DNA of 64,000 nt from Streptomyces cyanogenus. Its GTDB lineage: Bacteria; Actinomycetota; Actinomycetes; Streptomycetales; Streptomycetaceae. The notes beneath the pieces are model-generated. The model had not been told where the DNA came from. It ran no database searches and saw only the letters and a program-made list of their open reading frames with translations. Of this stretch, positions 15,896-25,049 are shown in pieces; the stretch's first letter is position 1, and each line of letters starts with the position of its first letter. The stretch covers positions 2,222,501-2,286,500 of the forward strand of contig NZ_CP071839.1 of assembly GCF_017526105.1 (NCBI RefSeq), written 5' to 3'. The translations under genes were made by a program, and so were the position numbers.

Positions 15896-17200
15896 TCAGC
15901 GTGTCACCTCGTCCTCCACCGTGCGGTCGCGGCCCGCCAGGAAGCCCACCGCCATCTGCGGCACCATGAGGGCCGCCATGAGGGCGATCGGCAGCCCCCA
16001 GCCGCCGCTGTGCTGGTAGAGCACGCCGACCAGCAGCGGGCCGGGGATGGAGATCAGATAGCCGGTGCTCTGCGCGAACGCGGACAGCTGGGCCACGCCC
16101 GGTCCGCTGCGGGCCCGCATGCCGACCATGGTCAGCGCGAGCGGGAAGGCGCAGTTGGACACGCCGAGCAGCAGCGCCCAGACCCAGGCGCCGCCGGCCG
16201 GGGCGAGGTACAGCCCGGCGTACCCGGCGAGGCCGCAGGCGCCCAGGACGAGCGCGATCGGCCCCTGCTGGGGCAGCCGGGTGGCGACCCGCGGGATGAC
16301 GAAGGCGAGCGGCACGCCCATCACCATGGTGACGGCGAGGAGCACGCCCGCGGTGCCCGCGGGGACACCGGCGTCCCGGAAGATCTGCGGCATCCAGCCC
16401 ATGGTGACGTAGGCCGCGGTGGCCTGGAGGCCGAAGAAGACCGCGAGCGCCCAGGCGGTGCGGCTGCGGGTGATCCGCAGCGGTGCGTGCCGGGGGGCCG
16501 CGCCGTGCTCCGGCTCCTGCGGCCGGGCGGTGCCGCGCTCGCGGACGAGCGGCAGCCAGGGCAGCACGGCGGCGGCGGCGAGGGCCGCCCACACGGTCAG
16601 GCCGCCCTGCCAGCCGCCGCCCAGGGCGTCGGCCAGGGGCACGGTCACCGCGGCGGCGACGGAGGTGCCGAGGGCGAGGGCCATCGAGTACAGGCCGGTC
16701 ATGGAGCCGACCCGGTCGGGGAACCAGCGCTTGACGATGACCGGCATCAGGACGTTGCTGACGGCGATGCCCATCAGGGCGAGCGCGCTGGCGGCCAGGA
16801 ATCCGGCCGTGCCGCCGAGGTACGGCCGGATGAGCAGGCCGGCGGTGATGGCGGCCATGCCGGCGCACACCACGGCGGCCGGCCCGAAGCGGCGGGCCAG
16901 GCGGGGGGCGGTGACGCCGAAGACGGCGAAGCACAGCGGGGGCACCGAGGTCAGCAGGCCGGCCACGCTGCCGCTCATGCCGAGCCCGTCGCGGACCTCC
17001 TCCAGGAGCGCGCCGAGGCTGGTGATGGCCGGGCGGAGGTTCAGCGCGGAGAGCACGATGCCGGCGACGACCAGCCGGGTCGCCCACGCGCGCGTGCGCT
17101 CCGCGCCGCGCTCCTGGGGGCTCGGTACGCCGGGCGTACCGCGTTCGGCCGACGACATCGCCGTACGGGTGGGCACTGTCCGGGTTTCCTCACTAGCCAT
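15896..17200 (-). CDS. MFS transporter, CynX/NimT family
   Basis: 434 residues with 12 predicted membrane segments, starting at about residue 40 after a polar N-terminus. The segment LSALNLRPAITSLGALLEEV is the hallmark of the CynX/NimT (cyanate/2-nitroimidazole transporter-like) group, and GVTAPRLARRFG is the loop 2-3 motif. The substrate is unknown; NimT-type members export small nitroaromatic compounds or import cyanate. It diverges from a GntR/FadR-type regulator gene with a perfect inverted repeat in the 82-base gap, so it is probably repressed by that regulator. The start at ATG 17200 is plausible; ATG codons at 17209 and 17212 would add three or four residues. Confidence 0.9.
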   Translation of the reverse strand: MASEETRTVPTRTAMSSAERGTPGVPSPQERGAERTRAWATRLVVAGIVLSALNLRPAITSLGALLEEVRDGLGMSGSVAGLLTSVPPLCFAVFGVTAPRLARRFGPAAVVCAGMAAITAGLLIRPYLGGTAGFLAASALALMGIAVSNVLMPVIVKRWFPDRVGSMTGLYSMALALGTSVAAAVTVPLADALGGGWQGGLTVWAALAAAAVLPWLPLVRERGTARPQEPEHGAAPRHAPLRITRSRTAWALAVFFGLQATAAYVTMGWMPQIFRDAGVPAGTAGVLLAVTMVMGVPLAFVIPRVATRLPQQGPIALVLGACGLAGYAGLYLAPAGGAWVWALLLGVSNCAFPLALTMVGMRARSGPGVAQLSAFAQSTGYLISIPGPLLVGVLYQHSGGWGLPIALMAALMVPQMAVGFLAGRDRTVEDEVTR

Positions 17201-17214
17201 GAGACCCATCATAG

Positions 17215-17229
17215 AATCATGGGATGATT
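17215..17229. promoter_or_regulatory. Candidate operator between the MFS and GntR genes
   Basis: AATCAT GGG ATGATT is a perfect 6-3-6 inverted repeat in an AT-rich island within otherwise GC-rich DNA, 14 bases before the MFS start codon and 53 before the regulator. A further CATCAT lies immediately beside it (17207-17212). Position and symmetry fit binding by the dimeric GntR-family regulator. Confidence 0.55.
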
Positions 17230-17282
17230 GGTTGTCCACGCCCTCGGATCCCGCGACCGGGCCTGTCGTGCGAAGGTGAGCC

Positions 17283-17975
17283 ATGCCCTTGAGCCACCCG
17301 CGCCGGTCGGCGCTGTCCGAGCAGGTCATCGCCGCACTGCGCACGCAGATCACCTCCGGCGAGTGGCCGGTCGGCTCGCGCATCCCGACCGAGCCGGAAC
17401 TGGTCGAGCAGCTCGGGGTCGCGCGCAACACCGTCCGGGAGGCCGTCCGCGCGCTCGCGCACAACGGCCTGCTGGACATCCGCCAGGGCTCGGGCACGTA
17501 CGTCGTGGCCACCAGCGAGCTGGCCGGCGTGATGCACCGCCGGTTCGCCGGCGCCGACCCGCGGCACATCGCCGAACTGCGGTCCACGCTGGAGTCGGCC
17601 GCGGCGAAGCTGGCCGCCGAACGGCGCACCGAGAAGGACCTCAAGCAGCTGGACACGCTGCTGTCGCGCCGCGAGGAGGCCTGGAAGAGCGGCGACGCGG
17701 AGGCCTTCGTGACGGCCGACGCCACCTTCCACCTGGCCGTGGTGGCCGCCTCCCACAACGACGTGATGACCGCGATGTACGCCGATCTCGGCGAGGTCAT
17801 GCGGGAATGGCTGCGCGCGGACGTCGGGGCGGAGCTGACGCCGGAGACCCACATGGACCACACGCGCCTGGTCGACGCGATCCGCGCGGGCGACGCGGAG
17901 ACGGCGGCGGCGGAGGCCGCGAGCTATCCGTTCCTGTGCGATCCGGGCCGGCTCACCGCGCCTTCTGGTGGCTGA
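17283..17975 (+). CDS. FadR/GntR-family (FCD) transcriptional regulator
   Basis: 230 residues: GntR winged helix (about 8-75, with ALSEQVIAALRTQI, SRIPTEPELVEQLGVARNTVREAVRAL and IRQGSGTYV) and an FCD effector domain (about 90-220) with metal-ligand candidates in DATFHLAVVAASHN and HTRLVDAI. FCD-GntR proteins bind small carboxylates or metal-coordinated ligands. The divergent MFS gene is the likely target. The ATG at 17283 has GAAGGTGAG upstream. Its 3' end overlaps the convergent secreted-protein gene by 23 bases. Confidence 0.93.
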   Translation: MPLSHPRRSALSEQVIAALRTQITSGEWPVGSRIPTEPELVEQLGVARNTVREAVRALAHNGLLDIRQGSGTYVVATSELAGVMHRRFAGADPRHIAELRSTLESAAAKLAAERRTEKDLKQLDTLLSRREEAWKSGDAEAFVTADATFHLAVVAASHNDVMTAMYADLGEVMREWLRADVGAELTPETHMDHTRLVDAIRAGDAETAAAEAASYPFLCDPGRLTAPSGG

Positions 17976-18303
17976 TCCAGACGGACCGGATCTCCTTCCA
18001 GCACCGGCCGGTGAGCCGTACGGTCAGGGCGGGCCCGGCGTCGACCGGGGCGCTGTCGGTGTCGATGTCCCACCACCGGTCGCACTCGATGTGCAGCCGC
18101 ACCCGGTCGGTGTCGACGTACGGGTTGTGGCAGTAGGCCACCACGTGGGAGCCCCGGACGGTCGTACGGCAGGAGGCGCCGAACCGGCTCGGCGCGGGCG
18201 GCTTGCCGTCGCTCACGCGCGCGTGGGACAGCGCGTCGTACGGCAGGGAGAGGACGACGGCGAGGGCCACGGTCACCGGGGCCAGGCTGCGGGACAGGCG
18301 CAC
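17953..18303 (-). CDS. Secreted protein of unknown function
   Basis: 116 residues: a signal peptide (about 1-30, RLSRSLAPVTVALAVVLSL with cleavage near SHA) followed by a small domain with four Cys (ASCRT, AYCHN, IECDR, GRCWK), probably two disulfides, as expected for an extracytoplasmic protein. No family is recognised. GTG at 18303 is chosen because AGGAGG sits 7 bases upstream and the signal peptide begins there. The gene overlaps the end of the GntR gene tail to tail. Confidence 0.78.
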   Translation of the reverse strand: MRLSRSLAPVTVALAVVLSLPYDALSHARVSDGKPPAPSRFGASCRTTVRGSHVVAYCHNPYVDTDRVRLHIECDRWWDIDTDSAPVDAGPALTVRLTGRCWKEIRSVWISHQKAR

Positions 18304-18406
18304 AAGGGGACCTCCTCGGCCGGGCTGCGGAGGGACGTGCGGGGGAAGGCTCAATCCAGGGTGCGCCGCCGGCGCGGCGGCGGCCCGGCCGGTGAGCCGA
18401 ACGGGT

Positions 18407-18443
18407 GACGCCCCGCTCCCCGCGCGGCGGGAAACGGGGCGTC
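18407..18443 (-). terminator. Terminator after fabI
   Basis: GACGCCCCG and CGGGGCGTC form a perfect 9-bp stem with a 19-base loop, 15 bases after the fabI stop. Confidence 0.65.
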
Positions 18444-18457
18444 GGTACGTCCTGAGG

Positions 18458-19225
18458 TCAGGCGCCGATGGCGTGCAGACCGCCGTCGACGTGGATGATC
18501 TCGCCCGTGGTCTTCGGGAACCAGTCGCTCAGCAGGGCGACGACACCGCGGCCGGCCGGCTCCGGGTCCTTCAGGTCCCACTCCAGCGGGGAACGGGTGT
18601 CCCACACGGACGCCAGCTCCGCGAAGCCCGGGATGGACTTGGCGGCCATGGAGCCGATCGGGCCCGCCGAGATGAGGTTGCAGCGGATGTTCTGCTTGCC
18701 CAGGTCGCGCGCCATGTAGCGGTTGGTGGCCTCCAGGGCGGCCTTGGCCGGGCCCATCCAGTCGTACTGCGGCCAGGCGTACTGGGCGTCGAAGGTGAGG
18801 CCGACGACCGAGCCGCCGTTCTGCATCAGCGGCAGGCAGGCCATGGTCAGCGCCTTCAGGGAGAACGCCGAGACGTGCATGGCGGTGGCCACCGACTCGA
18901 ACGGCGTGTTCAGGAAGTTGCCGCCGAGGGCGTCCTGCGGGGCGAAGCCGATGGAGTGGACGATGCCGTCGAGGCCGCCGAGCTCCTCGCCGACGACGTC
19001 GGCCAGGCGCGCGAGGTGCTCCTCGTTCGTCACGTCCAGCTCGATGACCTTGGTCGGCTTCGGCAGCTTCTTGGCGATGCGCTCGGTCAGCGTGGGCCGC
19101 GGGAACGCGGTCAGGATGATCTCGGCGCCCTGCTCCTGGGCGAGCTTGGCGACGTGGAAGGCGATGGAGGACTCCATCAGCACACCGGTGACCAGGATGC
19201 GCTTGCCCTCGAGAATTCCGCTCAT
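18458..19225 (-). CDS. fabI: Enoyl-[ACP] reductase (NADH), FabI/InhA type
   Basis: 255 residues. Reduces enoyl-ACP in the last step of type II fatty-acid elongation. The short-chain-dehydrogenase fold has the InhA-like cofactor segment VTGVLMESSIAFHVAKLAQ and the catalytic Tyr-x6-Lys in YDWMGPAKAALE, with the family's substrate-loop region AAKSIPGFAEL. It is 5 bases downstream of fabG, forming the actinobacterial fabG-fabI pair (as mabA-inhA in mycobacteria), so translation is probably coupled; the ATG at 19225 has little ribosome site of its own. A hairpin terminator follows. Confidence 0.96.
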   Translation of the reverse strand: MSGILEGKRILVTGVLMESSIAFHVAKLAQEQGAEIILTAFPRPTLTERIAKKLPKPTKVIELDVTNEEHLARLADVVGEELGGLDGIVHSIGFAPQDALGGNFLNTPFESVATAMHVSAFSLKALTMACLPLMQNGGSVVGLTFDAQYAWPQYDWMGPAKAALEATNRYMARDLGKQNIRCNLISAGPIGSMAAKSIPGFAELASVWDTRSPLEWDLKDPEPAGRGVVALLSDWFPKTTGEIIHVDGGLHAIGA

Positions 19226-19230
19226 GGTGA

Positions 19231-19935
19231 TCAGTGACCCATTCCCAGTCCGCCGTCAACGGGGATGACGGCTCCAGTGATGTACGAGGCGTCGTCCGAG
19301 GCGAGGAACCGCACCGCCGCGGCGATCTCCTCCGGCTGCGCGTAACGGCCGAGCGGCACCTGCGAGACGATCCCCTCGCGCTGCTGCTCGGTGAGCGCCT
19401 TGGTCATGTCGGTGTCGACGAAGCCGGGCGCGACGACGTTGAAGGTGATGTTGCGCGAGCCCAGCTCCCGGGCGAGGGAACGCGCGAAGCCGACCAGGGC
19501 GGCCTTGGAGGCGGCGTAGTTCGCCTGCCCCGCCGAGCCGAGCAGGCCGACCACGGAGGAGATCAGTATGACCCGGCCCCTCTTGGCGCGCAGCATGCCC
19601 CGGTTGGCACGCTTGACGACGCGGAAGGTTCCGGTGAGGTTGGTGTCGATGACCGAGGTGAAGTCCTCCTCGGACATGCGCATCAGGAGCTGGTCCTTGG
19701 TGACGCCGGCGTTGGCGACCAGGACCTCGACGGGACCGTGCTGGTCCTCGATCTCCTTGTAGGCCTGCTCCACCTGCTCCGGGTCGGTGATGTCGCACCT
19801 GACGGCCAGGAAGCCGGCCGGCGGCTCACCCGAGCGGTACGTGATCGCGACCTTGTCGCCGGCATCGGCGAATGCGCGGGCGATGGCGAGGCCGATGCCC
19901 CGGTTGCCTCCGGTGACGAGAACCGAGCGGCTCAA
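19231..19935 (-). CDS. fabG: 3-oxoacyl-[ACP] reductase, FabG/MabA type
   Basis: 234 residues. NADPH-dependent reduction of 3-oxoacyl-ACP in fatty-acid elongation. SDR features: cofactor motif TGGNRGIGLAIA, NAG in VLVANAGVT, catalytic Ser in ISSVVGLLG and YAASKAALVGF carrying the catalytic Tyr and Lys. It is the first gene of the fabG-fabI operon and diverges from tldD. The start is TTG at 19935 with AAAGGG about 8 bases upstream; no ATG or GTG in frame gives the conserved SRSVLVTGG opening. Confidence 0.95.
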   Translation of the reverse strand: MSRSVLVTGGNRGIGLAIARAFADAGDKVAITYRSGEPPAGFLAVRCDITDPEQVEQAYKEIEDQHGPVEVLVANAGVTKDQLLMRMSEEDFTSVIDTNLTGTFRVVKRANRGMLRAKRGRVILISSVVGLLGSAGQANYAASKAALVGFARSLARELGSRNITFNVVAPGFVDTDMTKALTEQQREGIVSQVPLGRYAQPEEIAAAVRFLASDDASYITGAVIPVDGGLGMGH

Positions 19936-20174
19936 CGGATCACCCTTTCGATAGCGGTCCTACACATCCGCCCGGACTCCTGGATGACAGGCGGCTTCAT
20001 CGGAAACCTATCGGTACCGCCACGCGCAGGGAGAAGCGGGCACCGACAGTGGCTCAGGGGTGTCGCTGTCGGATCCCTACAGAATGACGCCTTCGGGGAC
20101 CCAAACGTGTGGTCCGCCGGCCCGCTGCCGCGACATGATCGGACCCGACAGGCCACGACAGCAGGGAGACCTCC

Positions 20175-21698
20175 GTGCCTCATTCCATCGACGAAGCCTT
20201 CACGGCGCTTCCCCTACGGGCCCTCGCCGACGCCGCGCTCGCACGCGCGCGGGCGCTCGGGGCCGAGCACGCGGACTTCCGGTTCGAGCGGGTGCGCAGC
20301 GCGTCCTGGCGGCTGCGGGACGCCAAGCCCGCCGGATCGTCGGACACCACCGACCTCGGGTACGCGGTCCGGGTCGTGCACGGCGGCACATGGGGCTTCG
20401 CCTCCGGGGTGGACCTGACCATGGACGCCGCCGCCCGGGTGGCCTCGCAGGCGGTGGCCATGGCCAAGCTGTCCGCGCAGGTGATCAAGGCCGCGGGGTC
20501 CCAGGAGCGGGTGGAGCTGGCCGACGAGCCGGTGCACGCCGACCGGACGTGGGTCTCGTCGTACGAGATCGACCCGTTCTCGGTGCCGGACGAGGAGAAG
20601 TCGGCGCTGCTCGCGGAGTGGAGCAACCGGCTGCTGGCCGCGAACGGCGTCGACCACGTGGACGCCTCGCTGCTCACCGTCCACGAGAACAAGTTCTACG
20701 CCGATACGGCCGGGACCGTGACGACCCAGCAGCGGGTGCGGCTGCATCCGCAGCTGACGGCGGTGTCGGTCGACGAGTCGAGCGGCGAGTTCGACTCGAT
20801 GCGCACCCTCGCCCCGCCGGTGGGCCGCGGCTGGGAGTACCTGACCAGGACCGGCTGGGACTGGGACGGCGAGCTGGAGCGGATCCCCGAGCTGCTCGCC
20901 GAGAAGATGCGGGCGCCGAGCGTGGAGCCGGGTCTGTACGACCTGGTGATCGACCCGTCCAACCTGTGGCTGACCATCCACGAGTCCATCGGGCACGCCA
21001 CCGAACTGGACCGCGCCCTCGGCTACGAGGCGGCCTACGCCGGCACCTCCTTCGCCACCTTCGACCAGCTGGGCAAGCTGAGGTACGGCTCCGAGCTGAT
21101 GAACGTCACCGGCGACCGCACCGCCGAGCACGGCCTCGCCACCATCGGCTACGACGACGAGGGCGTCGAGGCGCAGTCCTGGGACCTGGTGAAGGACGGC
21201 ACGCTGGTCGGCTACCAGCTGGACCGGCGGATCGCCCGGCTGACCGGGTTCGAGCGGTCCAACGGGTGCGCGTACGCCGACTCGCCGGCGCACGTTCCGG
21301 TGCAGCGCATGGCCAACGTGTCCCTGCGACCGGATCCGGCCGGGCTGTCCACCGAGGACCTGATCGGGGGCGTCGACCGGGGCATCTACGTCGTCGGCGA
21401 CCGGTCCTGGTCGATCGACATGCAGCGCTACAACTTCCAGTTCACCGGCCAGCGGTTCTTCAGGATCGAGAACGGGCGGATCGCCGGGCAGCTGAAGGAC
21501 GTCGCCTACCAGGCCACGACCACGGACTTCTGGGGCTCCATGGCCGCCGTGGGCGGACCGCAGACCTATGTCCTCGGCGGTGCCTTCAACTGCGGCAAGG
21601 CCCAGCCGGGCCAGGTGGCCGCCGTGTCGCACGGGTGCCCGTCCGCCCTCTTCAAGGGCGTCAACATCCTCAACACCACCCAGGAGGCCGGCCGATGA
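20175..21698 (+). CDS. tldD: TldD-family metalloprotease
   Basis: 507 residues. TldD is the catalytic subunit of the TldD/TldE protease, which degrades unfolded or leader peptides (in E. coli, microcin B17 maturation and CcdA turnover). The zinc-binding HExxxH motif is HESIGH at about residue 269, followed by the downstream Cys-containing GCPSALFKG near the C-terminus. The gene overlaps tldE by ATGA, implying a fixed stoichiometry. GTG at 20175 is the start, with GGGAGA upstream. It diverges from fabG. The peptide substrates in Streptomyces are not known, and no RiPP cluster is adjacent. Confidence 0.93.
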   Translation: MPHSIDEAFTALPLRALADAALARARALGAEHADFRFERVRSASWRLRDAKPAGSSDTTDLGYAVRVVHGGTWGFASGVDLTMDAAARVASQAVAMAKLSAQVIKAAGSQERVELADEPVHADRTWVSSYEIDPFSVPDEEKSALLAEWSNRLLAANGVDHVDASLLTVHENKFYADTAGTVTTQQRVRLHPQLTAVSVDESSGEFDSMRTLAPPVGRGWEYLTRTGWDWDGELERIPELLAEKMRAPSVEPGLYDLVIDPSNLWLTIHESIGHATELDRALGYEAAYAGTSFATFDQLGKLRYGSELMNVTGDRTAEHGLATIGYDDEGVEAQSWDLVKDGTLVGYQLDRRIARLTGFERSNGCAYADSPAHVPVQRMANVSLRPDPAGLSTEDLIGGVDRGIYVVGDRSWSIDMQRYNFQFTGQRFFRIENGRIAGQLKDVAYQATTTDFWGSMAAVGGPQTYVLGGAFNCGKAQPGQVAAVSHGCPSALFKGVNILNTTQEAGR

Positions 21699-23089
21699 GC
21701 GCCCCCACCACCAAGCCGCACGAGATCGTCGAGCAGGCGCTCGCGCTGTCCCGCGCCGACGGCTGTGTCGTCATCGCCGACGAGCACTCCACCGCCAACC
21801 TGCGCTGGGCGGGCAACGCGCTCACCACCAACGGCGTGACCCGGGGCCGTACGCTCACGGTGATCGCGACCGTGGACGGCAAGGAGGGCACCGCCTCCGG
21901 TGTGGTGTCCCGGTCCGCGGTCACCGCGGACGAGCTGGAGCCCCTGGTGCGGGCCGCCGAGGCCGCCGCGCGCGGCGCCGGGCCCGCCGAGGACGCGCAG
22001 CCGCTGGTCGGCGGGGTGCAGGAGTCCCCCGACTTCACGGACGCGCCCGCCGAGACCTCCTCCGCCGTGTTCGCCGACTTCGCCCCGGCCCTCGGCGAGG
22101 CCTTCGCCCGCGCGCGGGCCGGCGGCCGGGAGCTGTACGGCTTCGCCAACCACGAGCTGGTGTCGACGTACCTGGGGACGTCCACCGGGCTGCGCCTCAG
22201 GCACGACCAGCCCACCGGCACGCTGGAGCTGAACGCCAAGTCGCCGGACGGTGCGCGCTCGGCGTGGGCCGGCCGGTCCACCCGGGACTTCAAGGACGTC
22301 GACCCGGGGGCGCTCGACGCCGAGCTGGCCGTACGGCTCGGCTGGGCGGAGCGGCGCGTGGAGCTGCCCGCGGGCCGCTACGAGACGCTGCTGCCGCCCA
22401 CCGCCGTGGCGGACCTGCTGATCTACCAGCTGTGGTCGGCGTCGGGCCGGGACGCGGCCGAGGGCCGGACGGTGTTCTCCAAGCCGGGCGGCGGCACCCG
22501 GGTCGGCGAGCGGCTGAGCGAGCTGCCGCTGACCCTGCGCAGCGACCCGAACGAGCCCGGTCTCGAATGCCCGCCCTTCGTCGTCGCCCACTCCTCCGGC
22601 GGCGACCAGTCGGTGTTCGACAACGGGCTGCCGACCCACGCCACCGAGTGGATCGACCGGGGCGTACTCAAGCACCTGACCACCACACGGCACAGCGCGG
22701 GCCTGACCGGGCTGCCGGTCGCCCCGGTGCTCGGCAACCTGATCCTGGACGGCGGCGACGACCGCTCCCTGGCGGAGATGGTCGCGGGCACCGAACGCGG
22801 GCTGCTGCTGACCTGCCTGTGGTACATCCGCGAGGTCGACCCGGCCACGCTGCTGCTGACGGGCCTGACCCGGGACGGCGTCTATCTCGTGGAGAACGGG
22901 GAGGTGACCGGACAGGTGAACAATTTCCGGTTCAACGAGTCTCCGGTGAACCTGCTGGGCCGGGCCACCGAGGCCGGGCGGACGGAGAAGACGCTGCCGC
23001 GCGAGTGGAGCGACTGGTTCACCCGGGCCGCGATGCCCGCGCTGCGCATCCCCGATTTCAACATGAGCTCTGTCAGTCAGGGCGTATAA
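21695..23089 (+). CDS. tldE: TldE/PmbA-family protein
   Basis: 464 residues, TldE/PmbA type: the non-catalytic partner of TldD, with no HExxxH motif. Family features include the opening HEIVEQALALSRADG, FSKPGGGTRVGERLSELP, HSSGGDQSVFDNGLPTHAT and the C-terminal GQVNNFRFNESPVNLL. Start ATG at 21695 overlaps the tldD stop (ATGA) and has CAGGAGG upstream. The two subunits likely form a heterodimeric protease. tyrS follows after 66 bases. Confidence 0.92.
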   Translation: MSAPTTKPHEIVEQALALSRADGCVVIADEHSTANLRWAGNALTTNGVTRGRTLTVIATVDGKEGTASGVVSRSAVTADELEPLVRAAEAAARGAGPAEDAQPLVGGVQESPDFTDAPAETSSAVFADFAPALGEAFARARAGGRELYGFANHELVSTYLGTSTGLRLRHDQPTGTLELNAKSPDGARSAWAGRSTRDFKDVDPGALDAELAVRLGWAERRVELPAGRYETLLPPTAVADLLIYQLWSASGRDAAEGRTVFSKPGGGTRVGERLSELPLTLRSDPNEPGLECPPFVVAHSSGGDQSVFDNGLPTHATEWIDRGVLKHLTTTRHSAGLTGLPVAPVLGNLILDGGDDRSLAEMVAGTERGLLLTCLWYIREVDPATLLLTGLTRDGVYLVENGEVTGQVNNFRFNESPVNLLGRATEAGRTEKTLPREWSDWFTRAAMPALRIPDFNMSSVSQGV

Positions 23090-23155
23090 CCTCGTAGGCG
23101 TTCGTGGTCGGGTGTCACCCGACTGCCCGAAGATCACCAAGGAGACACGAGAACC

Positions 23156-24424
23156 GTGACGGACATCGTCGACGAGCTGAAGTGGCGGGGGCTCATCGCC
23201 CTCTCCACGGACGAGGACGCACTGCGCAAGGCGTTCGCGGACGGCCCCGTCACGTTCTATTGCGGCTTCGACCCGACCGCGCCCAGCCTGCACCTCGGCA
23301 ACCTGGTGCAGATCCTGACGATGCGCCGCATCCAGGAGGCGGGCAACCGTCCGCTGGCGCTGGTCGGCGGTGCCACGGGGCTCATCGGCGACCCGAAGCC
23401 CACGGCCGAGCGCACGCTGAACGCGCCGGAGGTCGTCGCCGGCTGGGTGGAGCGGCTGCGCGCCCAGATCGAGCCGCTGCTCCACTTCGACGGGCCGAAC
23501 GCCGCGGTGATGGTCAACAACCTGGACTGGACCCAGGGCCTGTCGGCGATCGAGTTCCTGCGGGACATCGGCAAGCACTTCCGGGTCAACAAGATGATCG
23601 CCAAGGAGGCCGTCTCCCGGCGGCTCAACTCCGACGCGGGCATCAGCTACACCGAGTTCAGCTACCAGATCCTGCAGGGCATGGACTTCCTGGAGCTGTA
23701 CCGGCGGCACGGCTGCACCCTGCAGACCGGCGGCAGCGACCAGTGGGGCAACCTCACCTCGGGCACGGACCTGATCCACCGGGTCGAGCCCGAGGCCGTG
23801 GTGCACGCGCTGGGCACCCCGCTGATCACCAAGGCGGACGGCACCAAGTTCGGCAAGACCGAGTCCGGCACGGTGTGGCTCGACCCCGAGATGACCACGC
23901 CGTACGCGTTCTACCAGTTCTGGGTCAACGCGGACGACCGGGACGTCTCCAAGTTCCTGCGTATCTTCAGCTTCCGCTCCCGTGAGGAGATCGAGGAGCT
24001 GGAGCGGCAGACGGAGGAGCGTCCGCAGGCCCGGGCGGCGCAGCGGGCGCTGGCCGAGGAGCTGACGACGCTGGTGCACGGCGCCGAGCAGACGGCCGCG
24101 GTGATCGCCGCGTCCCGCGCCCTCTTCGGGCAGGGGGAGCTCGCGGACCTGGACGAGCGGACGCTGGCGGCGGCGCTGTCCGAGGTGCCGCACATCCAGG
24201 TCACCGAGCCGGCTCCGGTGGTGGACCTGCTCGCCGAGGTCGGGCTGGTCGCCAGCAAGTCCGCCGCGCGGCGGACCGTGAAGGAGGGCGGGGCGTACGT
24301 GAACAACGTGAAGGTGGTGGCCGAGGACGCGGTGCCTTCCGCCGGGGATCTGATTCACGGGCGGTGGCTGGTGCTGCGGCGCGGGAAGAAGAATCTGGCC
24401 GCCGTCGAGGTCACGGGCGTCTGA
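23156..24424 (+). CDS. tyrS: Tyrosyl-tRNA synthetase
   Basis: 422 residues. Charges tRNA-Tyr. Class I signature HLGNL (HIGH equivalent) at about residue 47, and KFGKT (KMSKS equivalent) at about 228 after ITKADGT. The Tyr-specificity segments are [10 protein letters not shown] and [10 protein letters not shown]. An S4 RNA-binding domain closes the protein (about 350-415, [15 protein letters not shown]). GTG start at 23156 with AAGGAG about 13 bases upstream. The short spacer from tldE leaves no room for a T-box leader. Confidence 0.96.
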   Translation: MTDIVDELKWRGLIALSTDEDALRKAFADGPVTFYCGFDPTAPSLHLGNLVQILTMRRIQEAGNRPLALVGGATGLIGDPKPTAERTLNAPEVVAGWVERLRAQIEPLLHFDGPNAAVMVNNLDWTQGLSAIEFLRDIGKHFRVNKMIAKEAVSRRLNSDAGISYTEFSYQILQGMDFLELYRRHGCTLQTGGSDQWGNLTSGTDLIHRVEPEAVVHALGTPLITKADGTKFGKTESGTVWLDPEMTTPYAFYQFWVNADDRDVSKFLRIFSFRSREEIEELERQTEERPQARAAQRALAEELTTLVHGAEQTAAVIAASRALFGQGELADLDERTLAAALSEVPHIQVTEPAPVVDLLAEVGLVASKSAARRTVKEGGAYVNNVKVVAEDAVPSAGDLIHGRWLVLRRGKKNLAAVEVTGV

Positions 24425-24480
24425 GCGTCGTAGGGGCGTGGGGCGAGCCGGCGACCGCGGCCGCGTGGTGGCTGGTCGTT

Positions 24481-24528
24481 CGGGGCTCCGCGCCCCTCGG
24501 GGTTCGGGCCTCCGTGCCCCTCGGGGTC
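24481..24528. repeat. Two-copy 24-base direct repeat at a convergent gene end
   Basis: Two adjacent units starting CGGGGCTCCG and CGGGCCTCCG match at 21 of 24 positions. Each unit can fold (GGGGC/GCCCC). They lie between tyrS and the converging GlsB gene and reach into the latter's stop codon. A terminator role is likely. Confidence 0.5.
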
Positions 24529-24808
24529 AGGCCCGCTGCTGCTTCCTCTTGCCCAGCGTCGCCATGTACAGGGCGTCCACCGCCGCGACGATGATGATGG
24601 CGGCCACGAGCTGGAAGACGTGCCGGCTCCAGTCGATGCCCGGGGTCGCCCCCACGCCGACCGCGCGGGCGACCGCGTTGCCCACGATGGCGCCCAGCAT
24701 GCCGCAGATGGTGGTGAGCCACAGGGGGCTGTGCTGCTTGCCCGGAATGACCGCCTTGGCGATCAGGCCCAGCACGAATCCCACGATGATCGCCCACAAC
24801 CAGCCCAT
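24527..24808 (-). CDS. GlsB/YeaQ/YmgE-family membrane protein
   Basis: 93 residues with three hydrophobic helices (about 2-20, 33-52, 66-85) and Gly-rich packing (GFVLGLIAKAVIPGK, GMLGAIVGNAVARAVG), the hallmark of the transglycosylase-associated GlsB/YeaQ family of small stress-related membrane proteins. The ATG at 24808 has GAGGAGG 6 bases upstream. Function is not known beyond stress association. It converges on tyrS. Confidence 0.88.
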   Translation of the reverse strand: MGWLWAIIVGFVLGLIAKAVIPGKQHSPLWLTTICGMLGAIVGNAVARAVGVGATPGIDWSRHVFQLVAAIIIVAAVDALYMATLGKRKQQRA

Positions 24809-25049
24809 GGCTGCCTCCTCGTACGGGTCGAGCGTTACGGTCAGTGTCGTGGGCTGCGCCGTACGGCGCATGTCGGGTTCCCCCGTTAGCGGCGGGGCTT
24901 GAGGCGTCGTCGCAGGCAGGGGGCGACCCGGTCTCGTGGGCGGCGGGGGCGCGGCGTACCGTGGAGGTGTCCGGGCCCGGTTCCCCGCCGGGTGGTGGAC
25001 GAGGGAGCGGGCCGGGGAGAGTCCCGATGCGGGCGGATGGTGGGATGTG

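Noticed and set aside
23090..23155. T-box leader in front of tyrS
   Set aside because: The gap from tldE is only 66 bases and has no specifier or antiterminator features.
21566..24358. Open frame of 930 codons antisense to tldE and tyrS
   Set aside because: Same compositional effect; both plus-strand genes have intact family motifs along their whole length.
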